From the NCBI RefSeq assembly GCF_964059075.1, contig NZ_OZ060377.1, positions 124,001-188,000 of the forward strand: a DNA stretch of 64,000 bases, given 5' to 3'. Below, one piece after another: positions 50,590 through 61,965 of the stretch. This DNA comes from Buchnera aphidicola (Pterocallis alni). Its GTDB lineage: Bacteria; Pseudomonadota; Gammaproteobacteria; Enterobacterales; Enterobacteriaceae. Under the pieces are notes generated by a model. That model was not told where the DNA came from, searched no databases, and saw only the letters and a program-made list of their open reading frames with translations. The translations under genes were made by a program, and so were the position numbers. Within the stretch, counting starts at the first letter, position 1; every line of letters starts with the position of its first letter.

Positions 50590-51297
50590 TTGAATACATT
50601 GTCTATGCATGATATGATTAAGGCTGGTATACATTTTGGGCATCAAACACGTTTTTGGAATCCTAAAATGAAACCTTTTATTTTTGGTGCTAGAAATAAG
50701 GTGCATATTATTAATTTAGAACAAACTGTTGAAATGTTTCATCATGCATTATTAGAGTTAAAAAGGATTTATTTAAAAAAAGGAAAGATATTATTTATAG
50801 GTACTAAAAAGTCTGCAAAAGTTAGTATTAGTAAAGCAGCAAAAGCATGTAATCAATTTTATGTAAATCATAGATGGTTGGGTGGTATGTTAACAAATTG
50901 GAAAACTGTTAGTCAATCTATTAATAGATTAAAAAATTTAGAAATACAAATACAAGATGGTTTGTTATTAAAATTGACAAAAAAAGAAGCTTTAATGAAA
51001 GAAAAAGAAAAATTAAAATTAGAAAATAGTTTAGGTGGAATTAAAGATATGAATGGGTTACCTGATGCTATTTTTGTTATTGATGCTGAGCACGAACGAA
51101 TTGCTATTAAAGAAGCAAATAATTTATGTATTTCAGTTTTTTCTGTAGTAGATACTAATTCAAATCCTGATGGTGTAGATTTTATTATACCAGGCAATGA
51201 TGATGCTATAAGATCTATAGATTTTTATTTAAATACAGTTGTTAGTTTTATTTCTACAAGTAATATTAATACTATTAATAGTATACAAAAATTATAA
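50590..51297 (+). CDS. rpsB: 30S ribosomal protein S2
   Basis: S2 is a late-assembling protein of the small ribosomal subunit, binding helix 26 and bridging to S1. The 235-residue product (E. coli 241) is highly conserved: [85 protein letters not shown] and [20 protein letters not shown]. The acidic C-terminal extension of E. coli S2 is shorter. It heads the rpsB-tsf-pyrH-frr run on the plus strand. Its start codon is TTG, rare for a ribosomal protein, with a strong ribosome-binding site. Confidence 0.98.
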   Translation: MNTLSMHDMIKAGIHFGHQTRFWNPKMKPFIFGARNKVHIINLEQTVEMFHHALLELKRIYLKKGKILFIGTKKSAKVSISKAAKACNQFYVNHRWLGGMLTNWKTVSQSINRLKNLEIQIQDGLLLKLTKKEALMKEKEKLKLENSLGGIKDMNGLPDAIFVIDAEHERIAIKEANNLCISVFSVVDTNSNPDGVDFIIPGNDDAIRSIDFYLNTVVSFISTSNINTINSIQKL

Positions 51298-51378
51298 TTT
51301 TACTTGTATCATTTTCATACTATAAAATTATTATATTATTTATATTTTATAGTTTATTTATATTATAGGATAATACTT

Positions 51379-52176
51379 ATGGTGAAGATTGATTCTAGTC
51401 TAATTAAAGAATTACGTTTAAAATCAGGTGGTGGAATTATAGATTGTAGAAATGCTTTAATTAATTCTGGAGGAAATATTAATGAAGCAATGATTTTTTT
51501 AAAAAAAAATGGATTGATTAAAGCTGAAAAAAAAAATAATAATATTGCTTTAAAAGGTATAATTGATATTTTAATAAATAAAGATGTTGGTTATATGTTG
51601 GAATTAAATTGTGAAACTGATTTTGTTGCGCAACATATTGATTTTATTAATTTTGCTAAATATATATTAAATATATGTTTTACAAATAATATTAAAAATT
51701 TACAATCTTTAAAATTATTATGTGAAGAAAAAAGAGTAAAATTGGTTTCTGTATTTGGTGAAAACATTATAATTAGACGTATTTATATTATAAAAGGAGA
51801 AAATATTTTATGCTATTTGCATAGAAATAAAATTGGTGTTTTAATTCGTACAAATTCTACAAATTATGATTTGATAAAAAATATTGCTATGCATATAGCT
51901 GCAAATAATCCTATATATTTGAGTAAAGAAGAGATTCCGATTGATATATTAGAAGATGAAAGAAAAATACAATTTGATATTGCTATCAATAATGGTAAAA
52001 AACAGTTTATTGCAAAAAAAATTGTAAATGGTAAAATGGATAAATTTATTAAGAGTTTATGTTTATTAGAGCAAAATTTAGTTATGTCTGCAGATATTTT
52101 AGTAAAAGATTTAATTATGAAAAATAGTATTATTATTTTTGAATTTATTCGTTTTGAATGTGGAGAAATATTTTAA
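51379..52176 (+). CDS. tsf: Elongation factor Ts
   Basis: EF-Ts recycles EF-Tu by exchanging GDP for GTP. The 265-residue product (E. coli 283) starts VKIDSSLIKELRLKSGGGII, a UBA-like N-terminal domain. It continues with ELNCETDFVAQHIDF, the core TDFVA motif that inserts into EF-Tu, GENIIIRRIY, and IAMHIAANNPIYLSKEEIP. The C-terminal module is shortened. I chose the ATG with AGGA 9 bases upstream. An upstream in-frame ATG-like extension of 25 hydrophobic residues is not part of the family. It follows rpsB by 81 bases in the conserved operon. Confidence 0.97.
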   Translation: MVKIDSSLIKELRLKSGGGIIDCRNALINSGGNINEAMIFLKKNGLIKAEKKNNNIALKGIIDILINKDVGYMLELNCETDFVAQHIDFINFAKYILNICFTNNIKNLQSLKLLCEEKRVKLVSVFGENIIIRRIYIIKGENILCYLHRNKIGVLIRTNSTNYDLIKNIAMHIAANNPIYLSKEEIPIDILEDERKIQFDIAINNGKKQFIAKKIVNGKMDKFIKSLCLLEQNLVMSADILVKDLIMKNSIIIFEFIRFECGEIF

Positions 52177-52236
52177 AAATATTTATTAAAATATATTATA
52201 TTATTTATATTGTATAATAATAATTTTCTTAATAAA

Positions 52237-52953
52237 ATGAAATTAATATATAAACGTGTGTTATTAAAAATTAGTGGTGAAATTTTTAACGAAGGTCATA
52301 AATCTATATTTAAAAAAAATATCATTCAGAGTTTAGTACAAGATATATATTTTTTAATCAAAATAGGTGTTGAAATTAGTATCGTAGTTGGTGGAGGAAA
52401 TTTATTTAGAGGTGCTGATTTATCGAAATTAGGTGTACATAATATTACTTCTGATTATATTGGTATCTTATCTACTATTATTAATGGATTATTTTTAAAA
52501 GATATATTTCAAAAGTTTAATATACCAGTATGTTTAGTGTCTTCATTATATGTTGATTCTGTTTGCAACAAATATAATGTAGAAGAAGCAAAACATTTAT
52601 TATCTAAATCTGTAGTAGTAATATTTTGTGGAGGTATTGGGGTTCCTTGTTTTACTACTGATTCTGCTGCATGTTTAAGAGCGATAGAGACTGAATCAGA
52701 AATTATTTTAAAAGGTACGAAGGTAAATGGAGTATATTCTCAAGATCCCAAGAATTGTAAAAATGTTACATTGTATAGTAAGTTAAATTACTCTGATGTT
52801 TTAAATAATGAATATAATGTAATGGATTTAACTGCCTTTGTACTAGCTAGAAATTATAAATTACCAATTTGTATTTTTAATCTTAATAATCATCATGCAT
52901 TAATTAAAATATTATCAGGGGAAAAAGAAGGAACAATAATTAACGGTGATTAA
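52237..52953 (+). CDS. pyrH: UMP kinase
   Basis: PyrH phosphorylates UMP to UDP, using ATP, in pyrimidine nucleotide synthesis. The product of about 238 residues (E. coli 241) is an amino-acid-kinase-family protein: YKRVLLKISGEIF, VVGGGNLFRGADLSKLG, GGIGVPCFTTDSAACLRAIE, LKGTKVNGVYSQDPKN, and the VMDLTAFVLARNYKLPICIFN ending. The first ATG in the conserved region is taken as start. A TTG nine codons earlier is also open, and neither has a clear Shine-Dalgarno site. It lies between tsf and frr, the conserved order. Confidence 0.95.
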   Translation: MKLIYKRVLLKISGEIFNEGHKSIFKKNIIQSLVQDIYFLIKIGVEISIVVGGGNLFRGADLSKLGVHNITSDYIGILSTIINGLFLKDIFQKFNIPVCLVSSLYVDSVCNKYNVEEAKHLLSKSVVVIFCGGIGVPCFTTDSAACLRAIETESEIILKGTKVNGVYSQDPKNCKNVTLYSKLNYSDVLNNEYNVMDLTAFVLARNYKLPICIFNLNNHHALIKILSGEKEGTIINGD

Positions 52954-53013
52954 TTTTATTTAATGTGTGATTATAGAAAGTATTGTAATGTAAAAATATA
53001 TAATAGGACGAGT

Positions 53014-53574
53014 ATGATAGATCAAAATCTGATAAAAGATGCTGAAACGCGTATGAAAAAATGTTTTCATATATTTCAAAAAACAATTAATAGTTTTCGT
53101 ACAGGTGTAGCTTCTACTAATATGTTAGATAATATTGTAATAGAATATTATGGTACTAAGACTTGTTTAAATCAAATTGCTAATATTACTATTGAAAATT
53201 CAAATATTATTAAAATTAATGTTTTTGACAAAAATATAGTAAATATAATAGAAAAAAAAATTTCTGAATCTAAATTAGAAATTTCTCCTGTAGTAGATGG
53301 TAATATTATTAGATTACATATACCTTCTTTAACTGAAGAAAGAAGAATAAATTTATCTAAATTAGTACGTATTGAATCTGAAAAATCAAAGATTCAAATA
53401 CGTAATATTAGAAGAGATATCAATGATACAGTTAAGAAAAATATTAAAAAAAAAATATTTAATATTGATTCTAAGTATTCTTTGATTTCCAAAATACAGG
53501 TCTTAACTAATTCATATATTAAACAAATTGATGATTTATTTATGCAAAAAGAAAATGAAATTATGCATTTTTAA
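53014..53574 (+). CDS. frr: Ribosome recycling factor
   Basis: RRF splits post-termination ribosomes together with EF-G. The 186-residue product (E. coli 185) shows KDAETRMKKCFHIFQKTINS, RTGVASTNMLDNIVIEYYGT, INVFDKN, and PSLTEERRINLSKLV, with the conserved ARNVRRD-like IRNIRRDIND segment. The three-helix bundle and small beta domain are both complete. I chose the ATG with AGGACGAG upstream; an earlier in-frame ATG adds 17 unrelated residues. In E. coli dxr and uppS follow frr; here bamA follows after 102 bases. Confidence 0.97.
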   Translation: MIDQNLIKDAETRMKKCFHIFQKTINSFRTGVASTNMLDNIVIEYYGTKTCLNQIANITIENSNIIKINVFDKNIVNIIEKKISESKLEISPVVDGNIIRLHIPSLTEERRINLSKLVRIESEKSKIQIRNIRRDINDTVKKNIKKKIFNIDSKYSLISKIQVLTNSYIKQIDDLFMQKENEIMHF

Positions 53575-53676
53575 TTTTAATATATAAAATATATTCATAA
53601 CATTATAATTATATTTCATATAAATATGTATTATTAATATAATATATTAAATGTGAAATTTTAATAAGAGATATTT
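53575..53676. other. Gap where dxr and uppS normally lie
   Basis: Only 102 AT-rich bases separate frr from bamA. In E. coli dxr, uppS, cdsA and rseP lie here. Buchnera of the pea aphid (strain APS) keeps dxr and uppS. No coding remnant is visible. Confidence 0.65.
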
Positions 53677-56061
53677 GTGAAAATATTTATAATACATTTA
53701 ATGACTTTGTTTTTTTTCTTGTCATATAGTATCATCGGTTGCGCCGATATAAATCAAGATTTTAATAAAATCGAATTTGATGGATTAAATAAATTTTCAC
53801 ATTATATAATGTATAAATCTTTAAATATTAAACATAATCAATTTTATTACCTTGATAATATTAAGAAAAATTTTTCTAAATTATTTAAAACTGGTACTGT
53901 GGATGATATTCGAATTGTAAAAGTAAAAAATCGTATTTTTATTCAATTTAAAATAAATAATATACTTTCTAATATACATCTATCGGGTAATAAGGAAATT
54001 AATAGTGCAATTATTTACGATTTATTAAATTCTATTGGTATTAAAAAAAATCATTTTTTAAATATTAAATTATTAAACTTATTAAAAAAAACCATACAAA
54101 AAAAATATAATGATATTGGTTTATATAATACACATGTGAATATAAATTATCGTATATTGAACAAACATTTTATTAGTTTAGAAATTAATATTACAGAAGG
54201 AAAATATAAATTTTTAAAAGACATTATTGTATCAGGAAATAAAGTATTAGATGATAAAAAAATTATGTCTTTTTTTTCTTTTCGAACTAAGAATGCGAAA
54301 AAAGTTTTAGTGATTAATCCAAAATATGATATTAGTATGTTAAGAGCAGATATAAATAATTTAAAAAATTTTTATTATAAAAACGGGTATGTTGATTTTT
54401 ATATTAAGAGTATAAAATTTATATTATATAAAAAAGAAAATAATTTTGTAATACGAATTAATATTGATGAAGGTAATCAATATAATATATCATTCTTACG
54501 ATTAAAAGGTCATTTATTAAATTACATGCCAGTTTTTCATGATAATTTCGCAGGATTATATTATGGAAAAGTATATAATTTTAATGAAATAACAAACATA
54601 AAAAATAAATTGAATAATATATTTTATAATTTAGGATTTTTAAAATTTAAAATTTTTGTTATTCCTGTGTTTGATAAAAAAAGTAAACATGTTTATTTAG
54701 ATTTTGATATACATTTTGGTAAAAGATTTATTATTAATACAATCAAATTTCAAGGAAATAATATTACAAAAAATTTTACTTTATATAATATTATTAAAAA
54801 TATATCTGTTGGTTCATATGTTGATTTAAATTTGATTAAAAAAGATCAAGAAAATTTGCAAAATATAAATTATTTACAAGATATTTCATATGCATTAATA
54901 AAGTCTAAAAATAGTGATAATAAAGTTGATGTAATATATTATATGAACGAAAATAAGTTAAATACTATTAATTATAATGTGAAATATAATTTTTCTGATG
55001 GTTTTCATATTGATTGTACTGTTATACATAAAAATTGGATGGGTTTTGGTATAACATCTCAAGTGCATTTTATTGGTAACAAAAATACACAGGATATAAG
55101 TCTAGAATTAACATGTCCTTATATTGTTAATAATATGAATTTTACAGGTAATATAATATATTCATTACAGCACAAGTCCTCTGTTAAAGCTCAGGCATAT
55201 TTACATTTTTTGATCTCGGATAAACAAAATAGTATGTTTGGAATAGAATATGTACAAAATAACATTTCACAATATAACAATGTAGTTTATACATATCATA
55301 CGTTTAAATGGTTTTCAAGTCATTTTAATAATACGATTATAAATCATATATTTAAATCTAATATAATAGTCAATTATAATTGGAATTATAATAGTATCCC
55401 TGGTATTCTTTTTCCTACATGTGGGAAAAAAATATCTTTTAATGGGAAAATATCATTCCCGAATATATATGATAATTTTCATAAAGAGTCAATATATATT
55501 GAACAATATGCACCAATATGTAAAAAAATAAATTTTATATTACATAGTAGATTGTATGCGGGATTGGGTTTTAGATTTGATCAAAATAGTTTACCAAAAG
55601 ATGAATTGTTTTATATAAATGATCAAAATAGTATGAGAGGATTTTTAATAAATAATATTGAAAAAAGTACTTCAGATATAAATAACAAACAAGGGAAAGA
55701 TAGTCACGTTAATAATCATAATAGTACTAAAATAGTAGGTAAAAATAGTTTCATTATTAGTAAATTAGATTTAATTATACCTAATATATTTTTTCATACA
55801 AAATATAATGATAATTTTAGGACTTCTTTATTTATGGATTGTGGTAATATATGGAATACAAATTGGAAACATTTGATTAATATTGTGGATAATAAATTAG
55901 AAAATGATCCATTACCTAAAAATATATATTTTTCTACAGGTATTGATATAAAATATCTTTCTCCAATTGGATTACTTGGTATGTCTTATTCTTATCCTAT
56001 TTTGTATCCTTCACAAGATTGTTTAGAACCCCTACAATTTCATATGAATCAAAATTGGTAA
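53677..56061 (+). CDS. bamA: Outer membrane protein assembly factor BamA
   Basis: BamA inserts beta-barrel proteins into the outer membrane. The 794-residue product (E. coli 810) begins with a hydrophobic signal peptide (about residues 1-23, ending near GCA). Five POTRA domains cover about 25-410, with recurring signatures such as LSGNKEINS, VSGNKVLDDKKIMSFF and FQGNNITKNFTL. The C-terminal Omp85 barrel has the L6 motif SMRGF in place of VRGF and LIIPNIFFHTKY-type strands, and ends at a terminal Trp (HMNQNW), the usual barrel recognition residue. The start is GTG. The presence of BamA implies an outer membrane is retained. Skp and lpxD, next in E. coli, are missing, and fabZ follows directly. 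Confidence 0.97.
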   Translation: MKIFIIHLMTLFFFLSYSIIGCADINQDFNKIEFDGLNKFSHYIMYKSLNIKHNQFYYLDNIKKNFSKLFKTGTVDDIRIVKVKNRIFIQFKINNILSNIHLSGNKEINSAIIYDLLNSIGIKKNHFLNIKLLNLLKKTIQKKYNDIGLYNTHVNINYRILNKHFISLEINITEGKYKFLKDIIVSGNKVLDDKKIMSFFSFRTKNAKKVLVINPKYDISMLRADINNLKNFYYKNGYVDFYIKSIKFILYKKENNFVIRINIDEGNQYNISFLRLKGHLLNYMPVFHDNFAGLYYGKVYNFNEITNIKNKLNNIFYNLGFLKFKIFVIPVFDKKSKHVYLDFDIHFGKRFIINTIKFQGNNITKNFTLYNIIKNISVGSYVDLNLIKKDQENLQNINYLQDISYALIKSKNSDNKVDVIYYMNENKLNTINYNVKYNFSDGFHIDCTVIHKNWMGFGITSQVHFIGNKNTQDISLELTCPYIVNNMNFTGNIIYSLQHKSSVKAQAYLHFLISDKQNSMFGIEYVQNNISQYNNVVYTYHTFKWFSSHFNNTIINHIFKSNIIVNYNWNYNSIPGILFPTCGKKISFNGKISFPNIYDNFHKESIYIEQYAPICKKINFILHSRLYAGLGFRFDQNSLPKDELFYINDQNSMRGFLINNIEKSTSDINNKQGKDSHVNNHNSTKIVGKNSFIISKLDLIIPNIFFHTKYNDNFRTSLFMDCGNIWNTNWKHLINIVDNKLENDPLPKNIYFSTGIDIKYLSPIGLLGMSYSYPILYPSQDCLEPLQFHMNQNW

Positions 56062-56096
56062 TATAAATATTAAATTAATACATAGGTTTATATGCA

Positions 56097-56558
56097 TTGA
56101 AAAAATATATTTTAGATTTTAATATGAAACATATTTTACAATTAATTCCACATAGGTTTCCATTTATATTAATTGATAGAATATTAAATTATGAAAATAA
56201 AAGATTTATTAGATCAATAAAAAATATTACTATAAATGATCCTTGGTTACAAGGACATTTTCCAAAATTTCATATATTTCCAGCTGTATTAATATTAGAA
56301 TCTATAGTGCAATCTGGAATTATTTTGTTGTCAATAATTCAATCAAATTTGTTTTATAAAGAGGGTTTTTATTGTATTACAAATATTAATAATACAATAT
56401 TTAAGAAATTTATTGTTCCTGGTGATACGTTAATTATTGAAGTACAAATTATTAATATACGTAAAAATACGTTTTTATTATGTGGTAGCATATTATTAGA
56501 TAATACAATTGTTTGTACTAGTAATATTGTTTGTAAATATATTTTTTATGTTCATTAA
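56097..56558 (+). CDS. fabZ: (3R)-hydroxyacyl-ACP dehydratase FabZ
   Basis: FabZ dehydrates 3-hydroxyacyl-ACP in type II fatty-acid elongation. The 153-residue product (E. coli 151) shows IPHRFPFILIDRI, the catalytic His in QGHFPKFHIFPAVL (the family reads GHFPGxPxxPGVL, so two glycines are replaced), and the catalytic Glu in LILESIVQSG. The TTG start gives 17 residues before PHRFPF, exactly as in E. coli, and has AGG 10 bases upstream; the ATG at 56124 would clip that segment. In E. coli it is flanked by lpxD and lpxA, both absent here. Confidence 0.95.
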   Translation: MKKYILDFNMKHILQLIPHRFPFILIDRILNYENKRFIRSIKNITINDPWLQGHFPKFHIFPAVLILESIVQSGIILLSIIQSNLFYKEGFYCITNINNTIFKKFIVPGDTLIIEVQIINIRKNTFLLCGSILLDNTIVCTSNIVCKYIFYVH

Positions 56559-56632
56559 TTTTTGTACGGAGTATTATATTAAGATATTTCTCTATATTAA
56601 GATAATATTTAATATAAGTATAAATTAAAATT

Positions 56633-59600
56633 ATGAAACCAAAATTTATTCATTTATGTGTACAAAGTGATTTTTCTATTAATAGTGGATTAAATAAACC
56701 CAGTATATTAGTTAAACAAGCAAATATTTTATCTATGCCAGCACTAGGAATTACTGATTATGGAAATTTTTATGGTATAGTAAAATTTTATAAGTCTGCT
56801 ATGAAATATGGAATTAAACCAATTTTTGGAGTGAAATTTAAATTATTTTCTAAATTTAATATTGGAGAATTAAGCGATATAAATATTTTAGCTTCTAATT
56901 ATATTGGATATAAAAATATTATTTTATTAATTTCACAAGCACACAATACAAAATATAAATTTTCTAAATATAAAGAGGATATCATAATTAGCCAGGAATG
57001 GTTAATGAGATATCGAGAAGGTTTAATTATTTTATCTGCAGGTTGTCTTGGTGAAATAGGAAAATGTATTATAAGTAAAAATTATAAAACGATAGAAAAT
57101 GTGATTGGTTTTTATAAAAAGTATTTTCCTAGAGAATATTATTTTGAAATTCATAGAAATAATAAAATATACGAAGAAAAATATATACAATATGTTATAA
57201 AATTATCTATATTACATCATATTCCCATTGTTGCTACTAATAATGTATGTTTTATAAATAAAAATGATTTTTATGCTCATAAAATTCGAGTGTGTATTAA
57301 TCAAGGTGTAACATTACATTCATATAAGTCAGATGATCATTATAGCACAGAACAATATATGAAAAGTGAACAACAAATGTTGTCTTTATTTTCAGATATT
57401 CCTGAGTCTTTAAAAAATAGTGTGGAAATTGCTAAACGTTGTAATGTCGTTATTCCTTCAGGAAATTATTTTATTCCTTCATTTCCTACAAAATTTGTAA
57501 ATGTAAAGAACCTTTTAGTACAAAAAAGTATTCACGGAATGCGAGAAAAATTAAAATTATTATATTCAAATAAAAAAAAAAGAAATAGTGTTTTTTTTAA
57601 ATACCAAAATAGATTATTAATTGAGTTAAATATTATTAACAAAATGAATTTTGCTGGATATTTTTTAATTGTTATGGAGTTTATACAATGGGCTAAAGAT
57701 AATAACATACCTGTTGGTCCAGGTAGAGGATCAGGAGCAGGTTCTTTAGTCGCTTTTTTTTTAAAAATTACTGAATTAGATCCTTTGTTGTTTGATTTAT
57801 TATTTGAGAGATTTTTAAATCCTAAAAGATCATCTATGCCTGATTTTGATATTGATTTTTGTATGGAAAAAAGGGATTTAGTTATTGAACACGTTATTAA
57901 TTTTTATGGTAAAAAGAAAGTGGCTCAAATTATGACTTTTGGAACTATGACTGCTAGAGCAGTAATTAGAGATGTTGGGAGAGTACTAGGATATCCTTAT
58001 GGTTTTGTTAATAAAATTTCTCAATTAATACCATTAGATATTGGTATTACTTTAGAAAAATCTTTATCTGAAAAATTTGCTTTGATTAAATTATATAATA
58101 ATGACAGCGAGGTAAGAAGATTAATTGATATATCTAAAAAATTAGAAGGGGTGATTAGAAATACTGGGAAGCATGCTGGAGGAATTGTAATTGCTCCAAA
58201 TATTTTAACTCATTTTACTCCTATAGAGCAAGATGATAATGGTATTTTTATTACTCAATTTGATAAATATAGCATAAATTATATAGGATTATTGAAATTT
58301 GATTTTCTTGGTTTACGAACTTTAACTATTATTAATGCTTCTTTTATAGCTATTAATAAATGTTTAAAAAAAAATAATAAACAGGAAATTAATTTAGATT
58401 CTATTAAGTTAGATGATAAAAAAAGTTTTATGTTATTAAAACAAGCAGAAACTATTGGAGTTTTCCAATTAGAATCGTATGGAATGAGAGATTTAATATT
58501 AAAATTACAACCAGATTCTTTTGAAGATATTATTTCTTTAATTGCTTTATTTAGACCAGGACCATTACAATCAGGAATGGTAGATAATTTTATTAATAGA
58601 AAAAAAGGGAAAGAACCAATTTGTTATCCAGATTACAAATGGCAACATGATAGTTTAAAACCAATATTGCAATCAACATATGGAATTATATTGTATCAAG
58701 AACAAGTAATGCAAATTGCACAAGTATTGTCGGGCTATAGTTTATCTAAAGCAGATATTTTACAAAGAGCTATGTCAAAAAAAAATACAGAAGAAATGTT
58801 AAAGCAACGTAATTTTTTTCAAAATTCTGCAAAAAAAAAAGGAATATCTTATAAATTATCAAGTAAAATATTTGATTTATTAGAAAAATTTTCAGGATAT
58901 GGATTTAATAAATCACATTCTGCTGCTTATGCATTAATTTCATATCAAACGTTATGGTTAAAATCTAACTATCCATCTGAATTTATGGTTTCTGTAATGA
59001 ATGCTGATATTGATAATACTGATAAAATTAAAATTTTAATACAAGAATGTTTTAGGATGCAATTAAAAATTATTCATCCTAATATTAATATTGGTAAGTA
59101 TTTTTTTACTGTTAATCAATATGGTGACATAGTATATGGTTTAGGTGCTATTAAAGGAGTAGGTAAATCGGTTGTGCAAACTATTTTAGATGCTAGAAAG
59201 AAAGTACATATTTTTAATAGTATATTTGATTTTTGTATTTTAGTAAATAGTAAATGTATTAATAAACGTGTTTTAGAAAAATTAATTTTTTCTGGTTCTT
59301 TTGATGTATTTCAAAAAACTAGATCGGTATTAATACATTTAATACCTACATTAATAAAATTATCGAATCAATATAATAATTATAAGGATTCAAATCAATT
59401 AGAGTTATTTTCTCCTTTAATTTATGAAAAAAAAATATTACAAAAAATAGAGAATAAAATAACATTTTCTCATTTTACAAAAAAAAATCAATTAGATTAT
59501 GAAAAAGATGTGTTAGGTTTTTATTTAACTGGTAATCCTTTAGAAGAATATATAGATGAATTAAATTTTTATACTAATAATATAAGGATAAAAAATATTT

Positions 59601-60127
59601 ATCATTATAAAAAAATGAAATTAATAAAATTTTTTGGCATTTCATCATATGTTCGATTTAAATCTACTAAAAATAATAAAAATATTGTTTTTTTAGAATT
59701 AATGGATGGTTCTGAAAAAATAGAAATAATAATTTTTAATAAAGTTATTGATCAATGTAGAAATATTTTAATTAAAGATAATATATTAATTATTCAAGGG
59801 TATTTTATATCACATGGTTATAGTAAAAAGTTAAAATTTATTGCAAGTGATATTATAGATTTGAATATGGCTCGTAATAAATATGTCAAAAAAGTAATAT
59901 TATTAATTCAAGAAAATATGAATTATAATGGTTTATTAAATGATATTAAAAAATCGGTTAAACCTTTTTTAGGTGGCACTATTCCAATTTATATCTCATA
60001 TAAACGTAATAATAAAATATTTAATTTTAAAATGAATAATAAATGGAATATTAAATTAAATGATTTGATAATTAATAAATTAAAATTATTATTAGGTGAA
60101 AAATCTGTATATTTATATTTTCAATAG
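56633..60127 (+). CDS. dnaE: DNA polymerase III alpha subunit
   Basis: DnaE is the replicative polymerase. The 1164-residue product (E. coli 1160) has an N-terminal PHP domain (FIHLCVQSDFS, ITDYGNFYG), then the polymerase palm. It carries GPGRGSGAGSLVAF, the catalytic acids in MPDFDIDFCMEKRD, NTGKHAGGIVIAP, FDFLGLRTL, FRPGPLQSGMV, the SGYGFNKSHSAAYALISY fingers, and YGLGAIKGVGKSV (helix-hairpin-helix). An OB-fold follows near residue 1000 (VFLELMDGSEKIEIIIF). The C-terminal tau-binding region is lysine/asparagine-rich. lpxB and rnhB, upstream in E. coli, are absent. It ends 7 bases before the convergent proS stop. Confidence 0.98.
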   Translation: MKPKFIHLCVQSDFSINSGLNKPSILVKQANILSMPALGITDYGNFYGIVKFYKSAMKYGIKPIFGVKFKLFSKFNIGELSDINILASNYIGYKNIILLISQAHNTKYKFSKYKEDIIISQEWLMRYREGLIILSAGCLGEIGKCIISKNYKTIENVIGFYKKYFPREYYFEIHRNNKIYEEKYIQYVIKLSILHHIPIVATNNVCFINKNDFYAHKIRVCINQGVTLHSYKSDDHYSTEQYMKSEQQMLSLFSDIPESLKNSVEIAKRCNVVIPSGNYFIPSFPTKFVNVKNLLVQKSIHGMREKLKLLYSNKKKRNSVFFKYQNRLLIELNIINKMNFAGYFLIVMEFIQWAKDNNIPVGPGRGSGAGSLVAFFLKITELDPLLFDLLFERFLNPKRSSMPDFDIDFCMEKRDLVIEHVINFYGKKKVAQIMTFGTMTARAVIRDVGRVLGYPYGFVNKISQLIPLDIGITLEKSLSEKFALIKLYNNDSEVRRLIDISKKLEGVIRNTGKHAGGIVIAPNILTHFTPIEQDDNGIFITQFDKYSINYIGLLKFDFLGLRTLTIINASFIAINKCLKKNNKQEINLDSIKLDDKKSFMLLKQAETIGVFQLESYGMRDLILKLQPDSFEDIISLIALFRPGPLQSGMVDNFINRKKGKEPICYPDYKWQHDSLKPILQSTYGIILYQEQVMQIAQVLSGYSLSKADILQRAMSKKNTEEMLKQRNFFQNSAKKKGISYKLSSKIFDLLEKFSGYGFNKSHSAAYALISYQTLWLKSNYPSEFMVSVMNADIDNTDKIKILIQECFRMQLKIIHPNINIGKYFFTVNQYGDIVYGLGAIKGVGKSVVQTILDARKKVHIFNSIFDFCILVNSKCINKRVLEKLIFSGSFDVFQKTRSVLIHLIPTLIKLSNQYNNYKDSNQLELFSPLIYEKKILQKIENKITFSHFTKKNQLDYEKDVLGFYLTGNPLEEYIDELNFYTNNIRIKNIYHYKKMKLIKFFGISSYVRFKSTKNNKNIVFLELMDGSEKIEIIIFNKVIDQCRNILIKDNILIIQGYFISHGYSKKLKFIASDIIDLNMARNKYVKKVILLIQENMNYNGLLNDIKKSVKPFLGGTIPIYISYKRNNKIFNFKMNNKWNIKLNDLIINKLKLLLGEKSVYLYFQ

Positions 60128-60134
60128 AATCATA

Positions 60135-61826
<1,692 letters not shown>

Positions 61827-61965
61827 AATTTTATCTTATAGGGGAAAAATAATAAATAATAATTTATTATTATATTTAAGTGTAAAATTTATTAAATATT
61901 TTAAATAATATATTTTATAATTTGAAAGATGAATTTTTGGTAAAATCATATTAAGGATATATATT

